Shown here piece by piece: positions 44,866 through 54,445 of a stretch of 64,000 nt of DNA; positions within the stretch are counted from its first letter, which is position 1, and each line of letters begins with the position of its first letter. The translations under genes were made by a program, and so were the position numbers. Source of the DNA: Desulfamplus sp. (GTDB lineage Bacteria; Desulfobacterota; Desulfobacteria; Desulfobacterales; Desulfobacteraceae); assembly GCA_015232455.1 (NCBI GenBank), contig JADFZQ010000006.1, positions 62,001 to 126,000 on the forward strand. Direction: 5' to 3'. The notes under the pieces were generated by a model. The model worked only from the letters and a program-made list of their open reading frames with translations, was not told the DNA's origin and made no database searches.

Positions 44866-44944
44866 AAAGCACCTATTTGAAAAATGGAAAGCATTCATTA
44901 TTAAAACCATACCAAACGATAAAAATAAACAAATAATTTACAAC

Positions 44945-44980
44945 AAAATAAGCTGGAGTAATACCAGCTTATTTTGTTTG
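44945..44980 (+). terminator. Rho-independent terminator of trxAB
   Basis: AAAATAAGCTGG pairs perfectly with CCAGCTTATTTT (12 bp) around a seven-base loop, followed by GTTTG. The A-tract on the other side would allow it to work in both directions. Confidence 0.85.
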
Positions 44981-45046
44981 TATGTTGCCTTGTTATAATA
45001 AAAGATTCATTTCTGCATATTTCAACTTTAATTAATGGTGTCATAA

Positions 45047-45709
45047 ATGAAAACCAATATTCTAATTTTAATTTCAACAGCTTTTTTGATTCTAATTTCA
45101 GGTTGTTCATGGTTTACTTCAGAAGATCATGAAATGGAAAAGAGTGCAAAAGAGCTTGCAACTCAAGGAAGTCTTGAATTTAGAGAAGAGAACTACAAAG
45201 AAGCGATTAAATCTTTTACAACTTTGAGAGATTGGTATCCATTTAGCCAATATGCGATCTTAGCAGAACTTAAGATTGCAGATGCTCATTACAAACTTGA
45301 AGATTATGAAGATGCAAGAGCAAGCTATGAAGAGTTTGAAAGTCTCCATCCAGAAAATGAGGCAATTCCCTATGTAATCTACAGAATAGCTATGTGTTGG
45401 TATAACCGTATCGAAACAGTTGACAAAGATCAAACACCTGCAAAAAAGGCTATGGATGAGTTTCAACGTCTTGTTAGCCGTTTTCCTAACGATTCACATA
45501 CTCCAAAAGCTACTAAAAAGATTAAAAAATGTATGGAGAGTCTTGCAAACCATGAAGAGTATATTGCCATTTTTTATTTAAAAAATGAAAAATATAAAGC
45601 TGCTATCAAACGATTTGAAGAGATATTTGCTCTATATCCTGATACTGAGGCTGGGAAGCGTGCCATGCAAAACATTGATAACATTGTAAAAATTCAAAAG
45701 AAAGAATAG
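45047..45709 (+). CDS. bamD: Outer membrane assembly lipoprotein BamD
   Basis: TPR lipoprotein of the BAM complex that inserts beta-barrel proteins into the outer membrane. A lipoprotein signal ends LISGC with Cys20 as the lipidated residue. Five TPR-like helix pairs follow (LATQGSLEFREENYKEAIKS, AILAELKIADAHYKLEDY, and so on). The 220-residue length is typical. It is direct evidence that the cell has an outer membrane. A YbgF/CpoB-like role is possible but less likely given the pattern. Confidence 0.88.
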   Translation: MKTNILILISTAFLILISGCSWFTSEDHEMEKSAKELATQGSLEFREENYKEAIKSFTTLRDWYPFSQYAILAELKIADAHYKLEDYEDARASYEEFESLHPENEAIPYVIYRIAMCWYNRIETVDKDQTPAKKAMDEFQRLVSRFPNDSHTPKATKKIKKCMESLANHEEYIAIFYLKNEKYKAAIKRFEEIFALYPDTEAGKRAMQNIDNIVKIQKKE

Positions 45710-45737
45710 CTATTACCCAACTTTTATTTAGCAAATT

Positions 45738-45888
45738 TACACTCTGAAAGGTCATAAATTGAGGTTTTAATCTTTTTGTTCTATTACCAAATACCATAAA
45801 CGATCGGTTGTAATTGTAGTAGTAAGGTTTAACCATGGTTAAACCCTACTACAATAAAACAGCTCAATTTATTCCCACTTTGAGTATA
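45738..45888. repeat. MITE-like TIR element with GGTTTAACC palindrome
   Basis: Left arm TACACTCTGAAAGGTCATAA, right arm CAGCTCAATTTATTCCCACT then GAGTATA. The interior hairpin at 45814-45853 has arms TTGTAGTAGTAAGGTTTAAC and GTTAAACCCTACTACAA around the CCATGG centre. It lies in the bamD-kbl spacer and supplies a spurious upstream ATG to the kbl frame. Confidence 0.78.
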
Positions 45889-45933
45889 TATTTATCAGCG
45901 ACCAAACTCAAACTACAAAGGAGATTAATATTA

Positions 45934-47154
45934 ATGAACCACGATTTTCTTTTGAACATTGGAGATCAGCTCTCTTACCTTCACAAAGATGGACTTTATA
46001 AAAATGAGAGAGTTATAACTTCGCAGCAACAGGCTGATATTAGAGTAAGATCATCATCAATAATGCCAAATAAGCAAAAAATAGAAGAATTAAATGTTAT
46101 AAATTTTTGTGCAAATAACTATCTTGGGCTTGCCAATAATAAAGAGATTATACAAGCAGCAAAAGAAGGGCTTGATAAATATGGTTTTGGTATGGCTTCT
46201 GTGAGATTTATTTGCGGCACACAAGATATTCATAAAGAGCTTGAAAAGAGTTTAAGTGATTTTCTTAAAACTGATGACACGATTCTCTATTCATCATGTT
46301 TTGATGCAAATGGCGGGCTTTTTGAAACGCTCTTCCAAGAAGATGATGCAATTATTAGCGATGCCCTTAATCATGCAAGTATAATTGATGGAGTAAGGCT
46401 TTCAAAAGCAAAACGTTTTCGTTATCGCAATAATGATATGAGCGATCTTGAGACACAATTGAAGGCATCACAAGATTGTAGATTTAAGGTTATTGCTACA
46501 GATGGTGTATTTTCAATGGACGGTATTATTGCTAACCTTAAAGGTATTTGCGATCTTGCAGATAAATATAATGCCCTTGTAATGGTTGATGATTCACATG
46601 CAGTTGGTTTTATTGGAGAAAATGGAGGAGGAACTCCTGAATATTGTGGTGTTCAAGGCAGAGTCGATATAATAACAGGAACACTTGGAAAAGCTCTTGG
46701 AGGTGCTTCTGGAGGATATACCAGCGGAAGAAAAGAGATTATTGAGTGGCTACGTCAGCGATCACGCCCATATCTATTTTCCAATACACTTGCACCATCA
46801 ATTGCTGCTGCTTCTATTAAAGTCCTTGAAATATTACAAAAAAGCGACAATCTAAGGATAAAACTTAAAGAGAACAGTCGATATTTTAGAGATGAGATGA
46901 AAAAACTTGGATTTACCTTAGTGCAAGGAGATCACCCAATTATTCCAGTCATGCTTGGTGACGCTATTCTTGCAGGTAAGATGGCAAATCTTATGCTTGA
47001 TGAAGGAATCTATGTTGTGGGCTTCTCTTTTCCAGTAGTTCCTAAAGGTGCGGCACGTATCCGCACTCAAATGTCTGCTGCCCATGAAAAGGAGCATCTT
47101 GATAAGGCAATCTCTGCATTTGCAAAGGTGGGAAGAGAGTTAGGAGTGATATAG
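45934..47154 (+). CDS. kbl: Glycine C-acetyltransferase (2-amino-3-ketobutyrate CoA ligase)
   Basis: PLP enzyme that joins glycine and acetyl-CoA, or cleaves 2-amino-3-ketobutyrate, in threonine breakdown. Landmarks are [24 protein letters not shown], the cofactor [15 protein letters not shown], and Lys253 in [15 protein letters not shown]. The 406-residue length is standard. The start is at 45934 (MNHDFLLN), preceded by AAAGGAG. The frame is open further upstream to 45835, but that extension lies inside a palindromic repeat. Threonine dehydrogenase (tdh), the usual partner, is not adjacent. A related alpha-oxoamine synthase such as BioF is less likely. Confidence 0.92.
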   Translation: MNHDFLLNIGDQLSYLHKDGLYKNERVITSQQQADIRVRSSSIMPNKQKIEELNVINFCANNYLGLANNKEIIQAAKEGLDKYGFGMASVRFICGTQDIHKELEKSLSDFLKTDDTILYSSCFDANGGLFETLFQEDDAIISDALNHASIIDGVRLSKAKRFRYRNNDMSDLETQLKASQDCRFKVIATDGVFSMDGIIANLKGICDLADKYNALVMVDDSHAVGFIGENGGGTPEYCGVQGRVDIITGTLGKALGGASGGYTSGRKEIIEWLRQRSRPYLFSNTLAPSIAAASIKVLEILQKSDNLRIKLKENSRYFRDEMKKLGFTLVQGDHPIIPVMLGDAILAGKMANLMLDEGIYVVGFSFPVVPKGAARIRTQMSAAHEKEHLDKAISAFAKVGRELGVI

Positions 47155-47172
47155 AACACATTTTAAACATAA

Positions 47173-47205
47173 AGATTTGACAACTTTTAAAAAGTTGTCA
47201 AATCT
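47173..47205. repeat. AGATTTGACAACTTTT hairpin family, perfect copy between converging genes
   Basis: Identical over 33 bases to 39113-39145. It sits 19 bases past kbl and 60 bases past the end of the opposing FMN dehydrogenase gene, where it could end transcription from both sides. Confidence 0.85.
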
Positions 47206-47264
47206 TATGAAAACAGTCTTGTAAAGACAATCTTATAAAAAAGTTTAACCGATTTAAAAAAAAA

Positions 47265-48419
47265 TTAGCAGAGAATATCTCTATTAATCTCCTTAACCGT
47301 TGTCTGACCCGTCATAAACATCGCTTTTCTAAAGACCTTTTTAATATGGTCAAGGTGAATCTTAACCCCAAGTGTTCCAGCCCCAACTGATGCCCTAATA
47401 ATATCTCTGCCAAGCAACACTGCATCAGCCCCAAGTGCTATCATCTTAAGAACATCATAACCAGTTCTAATTCCGCCATCAGCAGTTATAAGCACCTTTC
47501 CTTTAAGAGCGTCTGCAATTTTAGGTACAACTTCGGCAACACCTGGTGTTGAGTCAAGAACTCTGCCACCATGATTTGATATAGATATAACTTTTACTCC
47601 CACATCTGCACATAATTTTGCATCTTCAAGAGCCATGATTCCCTTTGCTATAAATGGAAGTTTAGTAAACCCAACAAGCTCTTTAATATCTTTTTCACTC
47701 TTACGGAATACTGGTTGACCGTGACGTGCCATAATTGTGGAACCACATCCATCAAGATCAACTCCTACAGCAGGGCAGCCTGACTCTTCAGCCATTGATA
47801 TAAGCCGTTTAAGAACATCTTGCGATCTTGGTTTAAAAATAGGTATGCCAGCACCTTTTTCCTCTTTTAACACATCAAGAGCTGGATTATTTTCAGGTGT
47901 ATAAAACCAAGTATCACCTCTCCAGCCAATTGTCCCAGCTTCTTTGCACCCTCTTACAACTGCACGGCAAAAATCTTTTTCAGCCATTGCATCGTTATAT
48001 TTTTCAATTCCAGCAGTTGATGAACCCATAACAGGAAAATCAAGTTTTATTCCAAGAAAATCAATTGATGTATCAGGCTCTGTATGCTCTCCTACCACTC
48101 TCATCTTAAGTTTTATATTCATTAGAGATTGGACATTATTTTTAAATGAGACGCCTTGACCAGCTCCACCAAATCCAATTGGTTTTCCATAAGCCTCTTT
48201 TTGGCAAATTTTATCAAAATTACCATCACAAAGTGGATATGCAGCACACAATCCTTTGAGTCTTTTTCTGGCACTGTCTCTTACATCTTCTGGAGTTGCT
48301 GGCATTCCCTCTTCAATATTTAAAAAAACTCTTCTGTCTGCAAGACAGTCAGGACAATTTTGTGGAGTTTCACCCTGCTCCATTTTTAAATGACAGTTTG
48401 TGCAATACCATGTAGTCAT
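47265..48419 (-). CDS. FMN-dependent alpha-hydroxy-acid dehydrogenase with rubredoxin-like N-terminus
   Basis: A 384-residue enzyme. Residues 4-26 are a small metal-binding knuckle (Cys6, Cys9, Cys22 and Cys25 in YCTNCHL and NCPDC), resembling rubredoxin. The rest is an FMN TIM barrel of the lactate/glycolate oxidase family. The active-site ISNHGGRVLDSTPG carries the catalytic His and Arg, followed by ADGGIRTGYDVLKMIALGAD and LLGRDIIR. It likely oxidises a 2-hydroxy acid and passes electrons on through the metal centre instead of to oxygen; the acceptor is inferred. AAAAAAGGAATTTGATATT precedes the ATG. Confidence 0.88.
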   Translation of the reverse strand: MTTWYCTNCHLKMEQGETPQNCPDCLADRRVFLNIEEGMPATPEDVRDSARKRLKGLCAAYPLCDGNFDKICQKEAYGKPIGFGGAGQGVSFKNNVQSLMNIKLKMRVVGEHTEPDTSIDFLGIKLDFPVMGSSTAGIEKYNDAMAEKDFCRAVVRGCKEAGTIGWRGDTWFYTPENNPALDVLKEEKGAGIPIFKPRSQDVLKRLISMAEESGCPAVGVDLDGCGSTIMARHGQPVFRKSEKDIKELVGFTKLPFIAKGIMALEDAKLCADVGVKVISISNHGGRVLDSTPGVAEVVPKIADALKGKVLITADGGIRTGYDVLKMIALGADAVLLGRDIIRASVGAGTLGVKIHLDHIKKVFRKAMFMTGQTTVKEINRDILC

Positions 48420-48463
48420 AATATCAAATTCCTTTTTTAAATATTTTTATCTGTACGTTTAAA

Positions 48464-51400
48464 TCAAAACTCTTTGTATTTACTATCAAAAATAGCCTTA
48501 ATATCCTCAATAACCATATAAAGAGCTGGAACAAGTGCAAGAGTAATCACAGTTGCAAAAAGAATTCCACAACCAAGTGAGATTGCCATTGGAATCATAA
48601 ATCTTGCCTGTCTTGAAGTCTCAAAGATCATTGGGGCAAGACCTCCAAATGTAGTCAGGGTGGTCAACATAATTGGTCTAAAACGCTGCACACCAGATTG
48701 CGTAATAGCTTCAAAAGCAGATATTTTTTCTTCTGGCAAATTTATTGCATTTTCCCTTCTCTTGCGATTTGCAAAATCAACCATAACAAGAGAGTCATTT
48801 ACAACTACCCCTGAAAGTGCAACCAAACCAAACAGACTCATAAGTGATAATGGGTAACCAAGCATAATGTGTCCAAGAATCGCACCAACAATACCAAATG
48901 GAATAGCACTCATTATAATCATTGGCTGGATATAGCTTTTAAATGGTATTGCTAAAAGTGCATAAATGCCTAAGAGAGCCATCATAAGCCCTTTTATTAA
49001 ACTTTGTGTGCTTTCTCTTAAATCTGCATGACGCCCTTGAAGCTGATTTTCAAGACCCGGAAACTCTTCTTTTAATCGCGGCATTATCTCATCGTTTACC
49101 ACAGCAACTATTCTATCAGTCTCATCTCTTGGAACAACATTTGCCGATACTGTGCCTATCCTTCTTCCTTCTCTTCGCTCAATTGTTGTATATGCCCTAC
49201 CCCGCTCCATTGTAACTACATCTTTAAGCAGAGCCTCTGTTCCGTCAGGGGCATGAATAATCAAAGTTTCAAGGCTGTTTTCATAGATTCTCTCATTTTC
49301 AGGAAGGCGGACTCTGATAGTAACTTCATTTCTGCCTCGCTGGACATTTAGAGCTTCAGCACCATAAAAGGCGTGTCTTACCTGAAGTGCTACATCTTGA
49401 GACCTAAGCCCCATTGCAAGCCCTTGAGGCAGCATTTTAAAGTCAAACTGCTCCTTTCCACGAGCAGAGCCGTCATCAATATCTTTTGTTGCTGGAAATG
49501 AGCCAAGTGCTTGAGCCAATTTTTCGCTTGCAGCTTTAAGTAAATTAATATCGCGGTGTGTAAGTTCAATTGTAAGACCAGCACCAGCACCAGGTCCACC
49601 TCTATCTGCTTCAAAAATTATAGATTCTAGCCCAGCTATCTCTCCTACAGCATCTCTCCATGCCTCAACAACCTCTGTAGTTGATATTGGACGAACATCA
49701 GGAGATGTAAGGATAATACCAGATTCAATAACATTTTCCTCAACAGTTCCATAAAATCCACGTGATAATTTATCTCCGCCATTTTGAGCAATTACCTTTT
49801 TTGCTGCATCAGAGATAGTGTCTAAGACTTGAGCTATCTCTTCGTCTGAAGAGCCATAGGTAAGAGTCGCGGTTACATAAGCATAATCAGACTCTACGCG
49901 AGGCATCAATGTAGTTGTGATCCTTCCGCTCTTTACATATCCAACCACTGAGATTAATAACGCTATGGCAACGGCAACAGTAATATATCTGTTTCTAACT
50001 ACAAATATCACAAAAGGTTGATATATCTTTGAGACAAATTTAAGTAAGCCATTGCTGATATATTGCTGTTTTGAATTTATCCAACTCATTAGCCTGCTGG
50101 GTTTACCTATATGACTTAAATGGGCTGGCAATATAAATAGACTCTCCACAAGAGAGACCGAAAATACGGCAATTACAACAACAGGAATAATCCAGTAAAA
50201 TTTACCCATAATACCAGGAACAAACATTATAGGGATAAATGAGACAACATTTGTAAGAATACTAAACACAACAGGCACACCAACCTCAAGAGTTCCAGCA
50301 ATTGCAGAATCAATACCGCTTTTGTTTTGCATATTGGAATAGACACTCTCTCCAACAACGATAGCATCATCAACAACAATTCCAAGAGTTACAATAAAAG
50401 CAAACATTGAGACCATATTGATTGAAAAATCAGTTGTTGATAAGAATATAAAAGAGCCAAGAACCGATACTGGAATGCCCATTGATATCCAAAATGCTAA
50501 ACGGATTTCTAAAAAAAGTGCAAGTGATACAAAAACCAATATAAGTCCAAATAGTCCATTATTTATAAGAAGTGTGGCTCTTTGCTCAAATACCTCTGAA
50601 GAGTCATTTACCAAACCAATAAAAACACCTTTAGGAAGTCCAGTTTTAAATATTTCAATTTTTTCTTTAACTGTATTTGCAAGTTGAATAGGTTTCTCTT
50701 TTCCAACTCTATAGACCTCTAACATAATGGCTGGTTTTCCATTAAATGTTCCATATTTGTTAGAGTCAGAAAAACCCTCTTTTATTGTGGCAATATCTTC
50801 AAGCAGAACTTTTGAGCCATCATTAGGTGTAATGAGCGGAATTATCGCATATTCTTTTGCCAAATCTTTTCGCTCTTTCATGCGAACCATGATCTCTCCG
50901 CCACGAGTTTTGATACTTCCGCCCGGCAGCTCAATCGCTGTTGTTCTTATCTTTGTGGCAACGTCATTTAAAGTTAATCCATAACGTCTTAAATTTTCCT
51001 GCGGCACTTCAACATGAATTTCATAATCTCGAATCCCTTTGAGTTCAACCTGTGTGATCCCGCCATCTTGAATTAATGTATCTCTTAAATCTTCAGCAAT
51101 CTGTCTTAAAACTGCTGGCTCAATATCGCCATATATAGCATGAGTTGTAACCTCTCGTCTTCTATTGACAACCGTAATTACTGGAGTTTTAGCCTCTTCT
51201 GGTAAAGATGTTATTGCTCTTACTTCGCTCTCAACATCTTGTGCAAATGTTTTGGTGTCAGTATCTTCTAAAACTTCAATATTTACCATTGCCATTCCTT
51301 CTGAAGCTGTGGAGTTTATCTCTTTAACTCCATCAACTCCTTGAACAGCCTCTTCAATGGCAAGAATAATTCCCCGTTCAACCTCTTCAGGGCTTGCTCC

Positions 51401-51586
51401 TGGATAGATAACAGATACATTGACCATACCCATCTCAAACTCAGGAAACACCTCTTGACGGATATTGGTCGCTAAAATAAGACCTCCTACAAGAAAAAAG
51501 AGCATAAGAAGATTTGCAGCTACAGAATTACCCGCCATCCAAGGTATTGCACCGTTATATTTTTGAATATAGTTCTCCATACCCAT
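48464..51586 (-). CDS. RND family efflux permease (HAE-1/AcrB-like)
   Basis: Proton-driven inner membrane pump that expels drugs or other compounds through a tripartite channel. The 1040-residue length and 12 helices with two large periplasmic loops are typical: N-terminal NSVAANLLMLFFLVGG; GIVVDDAIVVGE in TM4 with the proton-relay Asp pair; and the C-terminal SGVVVNDSLVMVDFAN. The membrane fusion protein gene ends 16 bases upstream, forming an operon. No TolC-type outer membrane gene is present, so the channel is shared or encoded elsewhere. The substrate is unknown. Confidence 0.93.
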   Translation of the reverse strand: MGMENYIQKYNGAIPWMAGNSVAANLLMLFFLVGGLILATNIRQEVFPEFEMGMVNVSVIYPGASPEEVERGIILAIEEAVQGVDGVKEINSTASEGMAMVNIEVLEDTDTKTFAQDVESEVRAITSLPEEAKTPVITVVNRRREVTTHAIYGDIEPAVLRQIAEDLRDTLIQDGGITQVELKGIRDYEIHVEVPQENLRRYGLTLNDVATKIRTTAIELPGGSIKTRGGEIMVRMKERKDLAKEYAIIPLITPNDGSKVLLEDIATIKEGFSDSNKYGTFNGKPAIMLEVYRVGKEKPIQLANTVKEKIEIFKTGLPKGVFIGLVNDSSEVFEQRATLLINNGLFGLILVFVSLALFLEIRLAFWISMGIPVSVLGSFIFLSTTDFSINMVSMFAFIVTLGIVVDDAIVVGESVYSNMQNKSGIDSAIAGTLEVGVPVVFSILTNVVSFIPIMFVPGIMGKFYWIIPVVVIAVFSVSLVESLFILPAHLSHIGKPSRLMSWINSKQQYISNGLLKFVSKIYQPFVIFVVRNRYITVAVAIALLISVVGYVKSGRITTTLMPRVESDYAYVTATLTYGSSDEEIAQVLDTISDAAKKVIAQNGGDKLSRGFYGTVEENVIESGIILTSPDVRPISTTEVVEAWRDAVGEIAGLESIIFEADRGGPGAGAGLTIELTHRDINLLKAASEKLAQALGSFPATKDIDDGSARGKEQFDFKMLPQGLAMGLRSQDVALQVRHAFYGAEALNVQRGRNEVTIRVRLPENERIYENSLETLIIHAPDGTEALLKDVVTMERGRAYTTIERREGRRIGTVSANVVPRDETDRIVAVVNDEIMPRLKEEFPGLENQLQGRHADLRESTQSLIKGLMMALLGIYALLAIPFKSYIQPMIIMSAIPFGIVGAILGHIMLGYPLSLMSLFGLVALSGVVVNDSLVMVDFANRKRRENAINLPEEKISAFEAITQSGVQRFRPIMLTTLTTFGGLAPMIFETSRQARFMIPMAISLGCGILFATVITLALVPALYMVIEDIKAIFDSKYKEF

Positions 51587-51602
51587 TTTTATTCACCGCT
51601 TT

Positions 51603-52958
51603 TTATTCAACACTGCCATTATTTTTTTTATTTTGCTTAAATTTGTTATCTTTTTTATCAATATTTTGTCCAACAGCAGGATCATATATCTTAACAATCA
51701 TACCATTAACTGGAGAAGATAATTCAGAAATGACAACTCTATCACCAGATTTCACGCTATCTTTAATATAAACCGCTTCTCTATCTTTCCACAAAACATC
51801 AATATTTTTTATAACAAGGATATCGTTTTTATTATCTACTCCGTTATCTGCAAGCCAAATTTTATCTCCGTCTCTGACAGCAGCTCTTGGAAGTTTAAAT
51901 ACATTCTCAATAGTTTTACCCTGAATATCAGCCTGAACATAACTATCTATAAGCAGAGGAATCTTTTTATTAGAAATGGTGTTGTTTTGATTTATCATTT
52001 TACTTTGATTGTTTTGGCTTATGGTTTTCTTTTCTTTTTGATTTAAAGATTCACTCTGCTTTAAATAAAGAGGGTCTTCAATAGTTATTAAGAGCTTTGC
52101 AAGCCTGCTTTTATCGCTTAGTTTTCCGATAAGCCTGATAACAAAGCCCTGATACTTTATTCCATCTGCTGTGGTTATTATAACATCGCTGCCTCTAAGG
52201 CTGTTGTCAGCAGAAAAATCAATCCATTTGAGTTGATCAACTGGAACGGCTGTCTCCACACGATATTCATCAATAGCCGCAATAGTTGCTAAAGGCTCTT
52301 GAGACGATATTTGGGATCCCTCTTGAATAAGAACATCAATAATAGTGCAGTTAAATGGCACTTTTACAGTTGTTCGTTCAAGGTTTAAACGTGCTTTTTC
52401 AATATCAACTTTGATTGAGGCAATATCTGCCTTGATCTGTTCAAGCTGTGGCACTCTTAATGCAAGGTCTGAATTTCCTATCATTTTTCCTGATGTATTT
52501 TGCATAAGCCTTAATTCTGCCCTTGCAACATCTTGTTTGCCCATCTCTAATTTTAAAGATGCCTCAGCCTTTGCAAGCATAGCTTCTTGCTGCTTTAAAA
52601 CAAGTTCAAAATCTTTAGGATCAAGTTTTACAATTACATCACCTTTTTTATAAATGCCACCCGGAATAAATTCAGGTGATGTTTCAATAACAAAACCACC
52701 TACCCTTGCTTTAAGAGATATGGTTTGAGAAGAGATAACTTTGCCCATTGAATTTATAATTACAGAATGGTCAATTGGTTGAAGAATGATTGTCTCAACA
52801 AGCGGCGGAGGAATAACTGGTTTAATACGTTTTGCAACTGGTTTTGTATCATAAAGATGCTTTGCAAAAGCAATACCTGCTCCAATAATTAATATGGGCA
52901 AAATTAATCTGATTGCTTTAATAAAAAAGTGTGTTTGTTTATGATCTTTATATTCCAT
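51603..52958 (-). CDS. RND efflux periplasmic adaptor (membrane fusion protein)
   Basis: A 451-residue partner of the RND pump. One N-terminal membrane helix (about 16-33) anchors it. The lipoyl and hairpin domains follow (SLKARVGGFVIETSPEFIPG, KKGDVIVKLDPKDFELVLKQ, and a long coiled coil to about 215), then the beta-barrel domain. Residues 300-335 are a Gln/Asn/Lys/Ser-rich insert (KKTISQNNQSKMINQNN) not expected in this family. The C-terminus is Asn/Lys-rich. No strong Shine-Dalgarno sequence is visible. It is the first gene of the operon. Confidence 0.9.
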   Translation of the reverse strand: MEYKDHKQTHFFIKAIRLILPILIIGAGIAFAKHLYDTKPVAKRIKPVIPPPLVETIILQPIDHSVIINSMGKVISSQTISLKARVGGFVIETSPEFIPGGIYKKGDVIVKLDPKDFELVLKQQEAMLAKAEASLKLEMGKQDVARAELRLMQNTSGKMIGNSDLALRVPQLEQIKADIASIKVDIEKARLNLERTTVKVPFNCTIIDVLIQEGSQISSQEPLATIAAIDEYRVETAVPVDQLKWIDFSADNSLRGSDVIITTADGIKYQGFVIRLIGKLSDKSRLAKLLITIEDPLYLKQSESLNQKEKKTISQNNQSKMINQNNTISNKKIPLLIDSYVQADIQGKTIENVFKLPRAAVRDGDKIWLADNGVDNKNDILVIKNIDVLWKDREAVYIKDSVKSGDRVVISELSSPVNGMIVKIYDPAVGQNIDKKDNKFKQNKKNNGSVE

Positions 52959-53019
52959 AGTTTTTCCATTTTTTAATGCGTTCTAATGAATGAGAATTTA
53001 ATTAATCTCTAAACTGATA

Positions 53020-53047
53020 GTAGAGACGCACGTCCGTGCGTCTCTAC
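53020..53047. repeat. GTAGAGACGCAC-family palindrome, copy 3
   Basis: A 28-base palindrome, mismatched only at the centre (GTAGAGACGCACGT at left, CCGTGCGTCTCTAC at right), next to ACTCAATTT. Confidence 0.85.
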
Positions 53048-53087
53048 TCAATTTGTAGAAATTTATGGTGTTATTTTATTCCCATTC
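53043..53087 (+). repeat. 45-bp dispersed repeat, copy 2
   Basis: Matches 18942-18986 at 41 of 45 positions and overlaps the right end of the palindrome at 53020-53047. Confidence 0.65.
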
Positions 53088-53359
53088 CTTAAGATAACTT
53101 AAATATTATCTATTTTTATCTATAAATATAACAACTATAACGAACTAACTTTAATTTAAGGTTATATCAAAGCAGACTATCTAATCAAGAGAAAAAGAAT
53201 TGTAACCAGCCGTTTTTAGGAAGGTTAAACGGAATAGGTCTGTTGATTGATTGCTTTTATTAGGTTGTTGAATTATATTAAAATAGAATGGAGTAAATAG
53301 TTACAGCTTAATTATCGTGTTTATAAATAACCTTTTTTAATAAATTATAGGAGTAAGTT

Positions 53360-54445
53360 ATGAAATATTTTCCTCTTAAAACTATTATTTTTTGCATTAT
53401 CTTTATTCCTTTGTTATCAACCATAACTGTAACAAGAGTTGAAAAGTATTTAAACATATTATATAAAAATAAAATTACTCAGCAAATTAAGGAGTCTAAA
53501 AAAAAATCGGTCTTACCTAATGAAAATATCGGAAATGCTGAGACCGTTATTATCCAAAATGCTATAGATACAACTCTTAAAAGTTTTTCACAAAGTGATA
53601 TTTTTTTTAAATATTTTAATCTTCTACCCAACACCTGTGTAAAAATTAAAGAATATGGAAAAGATGCTCAAGATATTGAGATAACAATAGCAATAAGACA
53701 CAATACTATTTTATCCAATCTTATATTGAGCATGTATATTGCCATATCTTTATATATTTGCTGTCTCTTTTATAAAAATGCGATTTCAAAACTCAACAAA
53801 GAGCATTTAAAGAAGAGAGAGGCTATCTCAAATTTAATGAAAGATGAACAAGAGTATCTTGAGAAACTTGAAGAGCTTAAAAAAGAGCGTGAGGTTCTTA
53901 CGGAAAAGTTGGCTCAGGCAAAATCAGATTATGAACAAGAGATAAAAATAGCCAAAAATGCTGAGGAAGAGCTATTTAATGAGATTGTTGAGCTTGAAAA
54001 AAAGGTTGAAGAAAATAGCGCACTTCAAAGAGAAAAAGAGATTGAGATTGAAGAGCTTAAAAGCCAATTGGAGAAAGTTGAAAAAAGAAAAAATGTAAGT
54101 AAAAAGAGGAAATCATCTGATGGAGTTGAGAAACGTTTTTTAAATCTTTATAAAAATGTAGATATGAACAAAAAAGCTATCGAAGGTTTACTTGACCTTG
54201 ATGATGAAGATATGCAGCTTAAAGCAGAAGAGGTAGTGCACCAGCTAAATGATGATCCATCAGAAGTCCTTGTTAAAAGAAAAGTCTTTACAGGCAAAAA
54301 AAATAAAACAGCCTCTTTTGAAGTTCTATTTGCATATAATGGAAGATTATATTTTAGAAACATCGAAGGAAACAGAATTGAGGTATTAGTTATAGGAACA
54401 AAAAATTCACAGGATAAAGATATGGAGTTTTTACATAGTATCTAA
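53360..54445 (+). CDS. Membrane-anchored coiled-coil protein with small C-terminal domain, unknown function
   Basis: A 361-residue protein with two membrane helices (about 6-24 and 116-138) bracketing a small extracytoplasmic region. A long charged coiled coil follows (140-245, EYLEKLEELKKEREVLTEKL and continuing). The C-terminal domain (255-361) includes VLVKRKVFTGKKNKTASFEV and RLYFRNIEGNRIEVLVIGTK. The last part faintly recalls the RelE/ParE fold, in which a strand with Tyr-Phe-Arg is followed by a VLVIG strand, but catalytic residues cannot be assigned. No antitoxin gene lies next to it. AGGAGTAAGTT precedes the ATG. It ends base-to-base against the opposing kinase gene. Confidence 0.72.
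   Translation: MKYFPLKTIIFCIIFIPLLSTITVTRVEKYLNILYKNKITQQIKESKKKSVLPNENIGNAETVIIQNAIDTTLKSFSQSDIFFKYFNLLPNTCVKIKEYGKDAQDIEITIAIRHNTILSNLILSMYIAISLYICCLFYKNAISKLNKEHLKKREAISNLMKDEQEYLEKLEELKKEREVLTEKLAQAKSDYEQEIKIAKNAEEELFNEIVELEKKVEENSALQREKEIEIEELKSQLEKVEKRKNVSKKRKSSDGVEKRFLNLYKNVDMNKKAIEGLLDLDDEDMQLKAEEVVHQLNDDPSEVLVKRKVFTGKKNKTASFEVLFAYNGRLYFRNIEGNRIEVLVIGTKNSQDKDMEFLHSI

Larger units (their letters stand above)
52959..53359. other. Divergent spacer with two repeats, no gene seen
   Basis: Holds a GTAGAGACGCAC palindrome (53020-53047) joined directly to a 45-bp repeat (53043-53087). Beyond that it is plain AT-rich DNA with a weak hairpin (CCGTTTTTAGGAAGGTTAAA then CGG) near 53210-53232. 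Promoters for the adaptor gene and for the gene at 53360 should lie here. Confidence 0.6.

Noticed and set aside
45835-45933. Upstream extension of kbl
   Set aside because: The extra codons lie in a palindromic repeat, and the conserved start with a binding site is at 45934.
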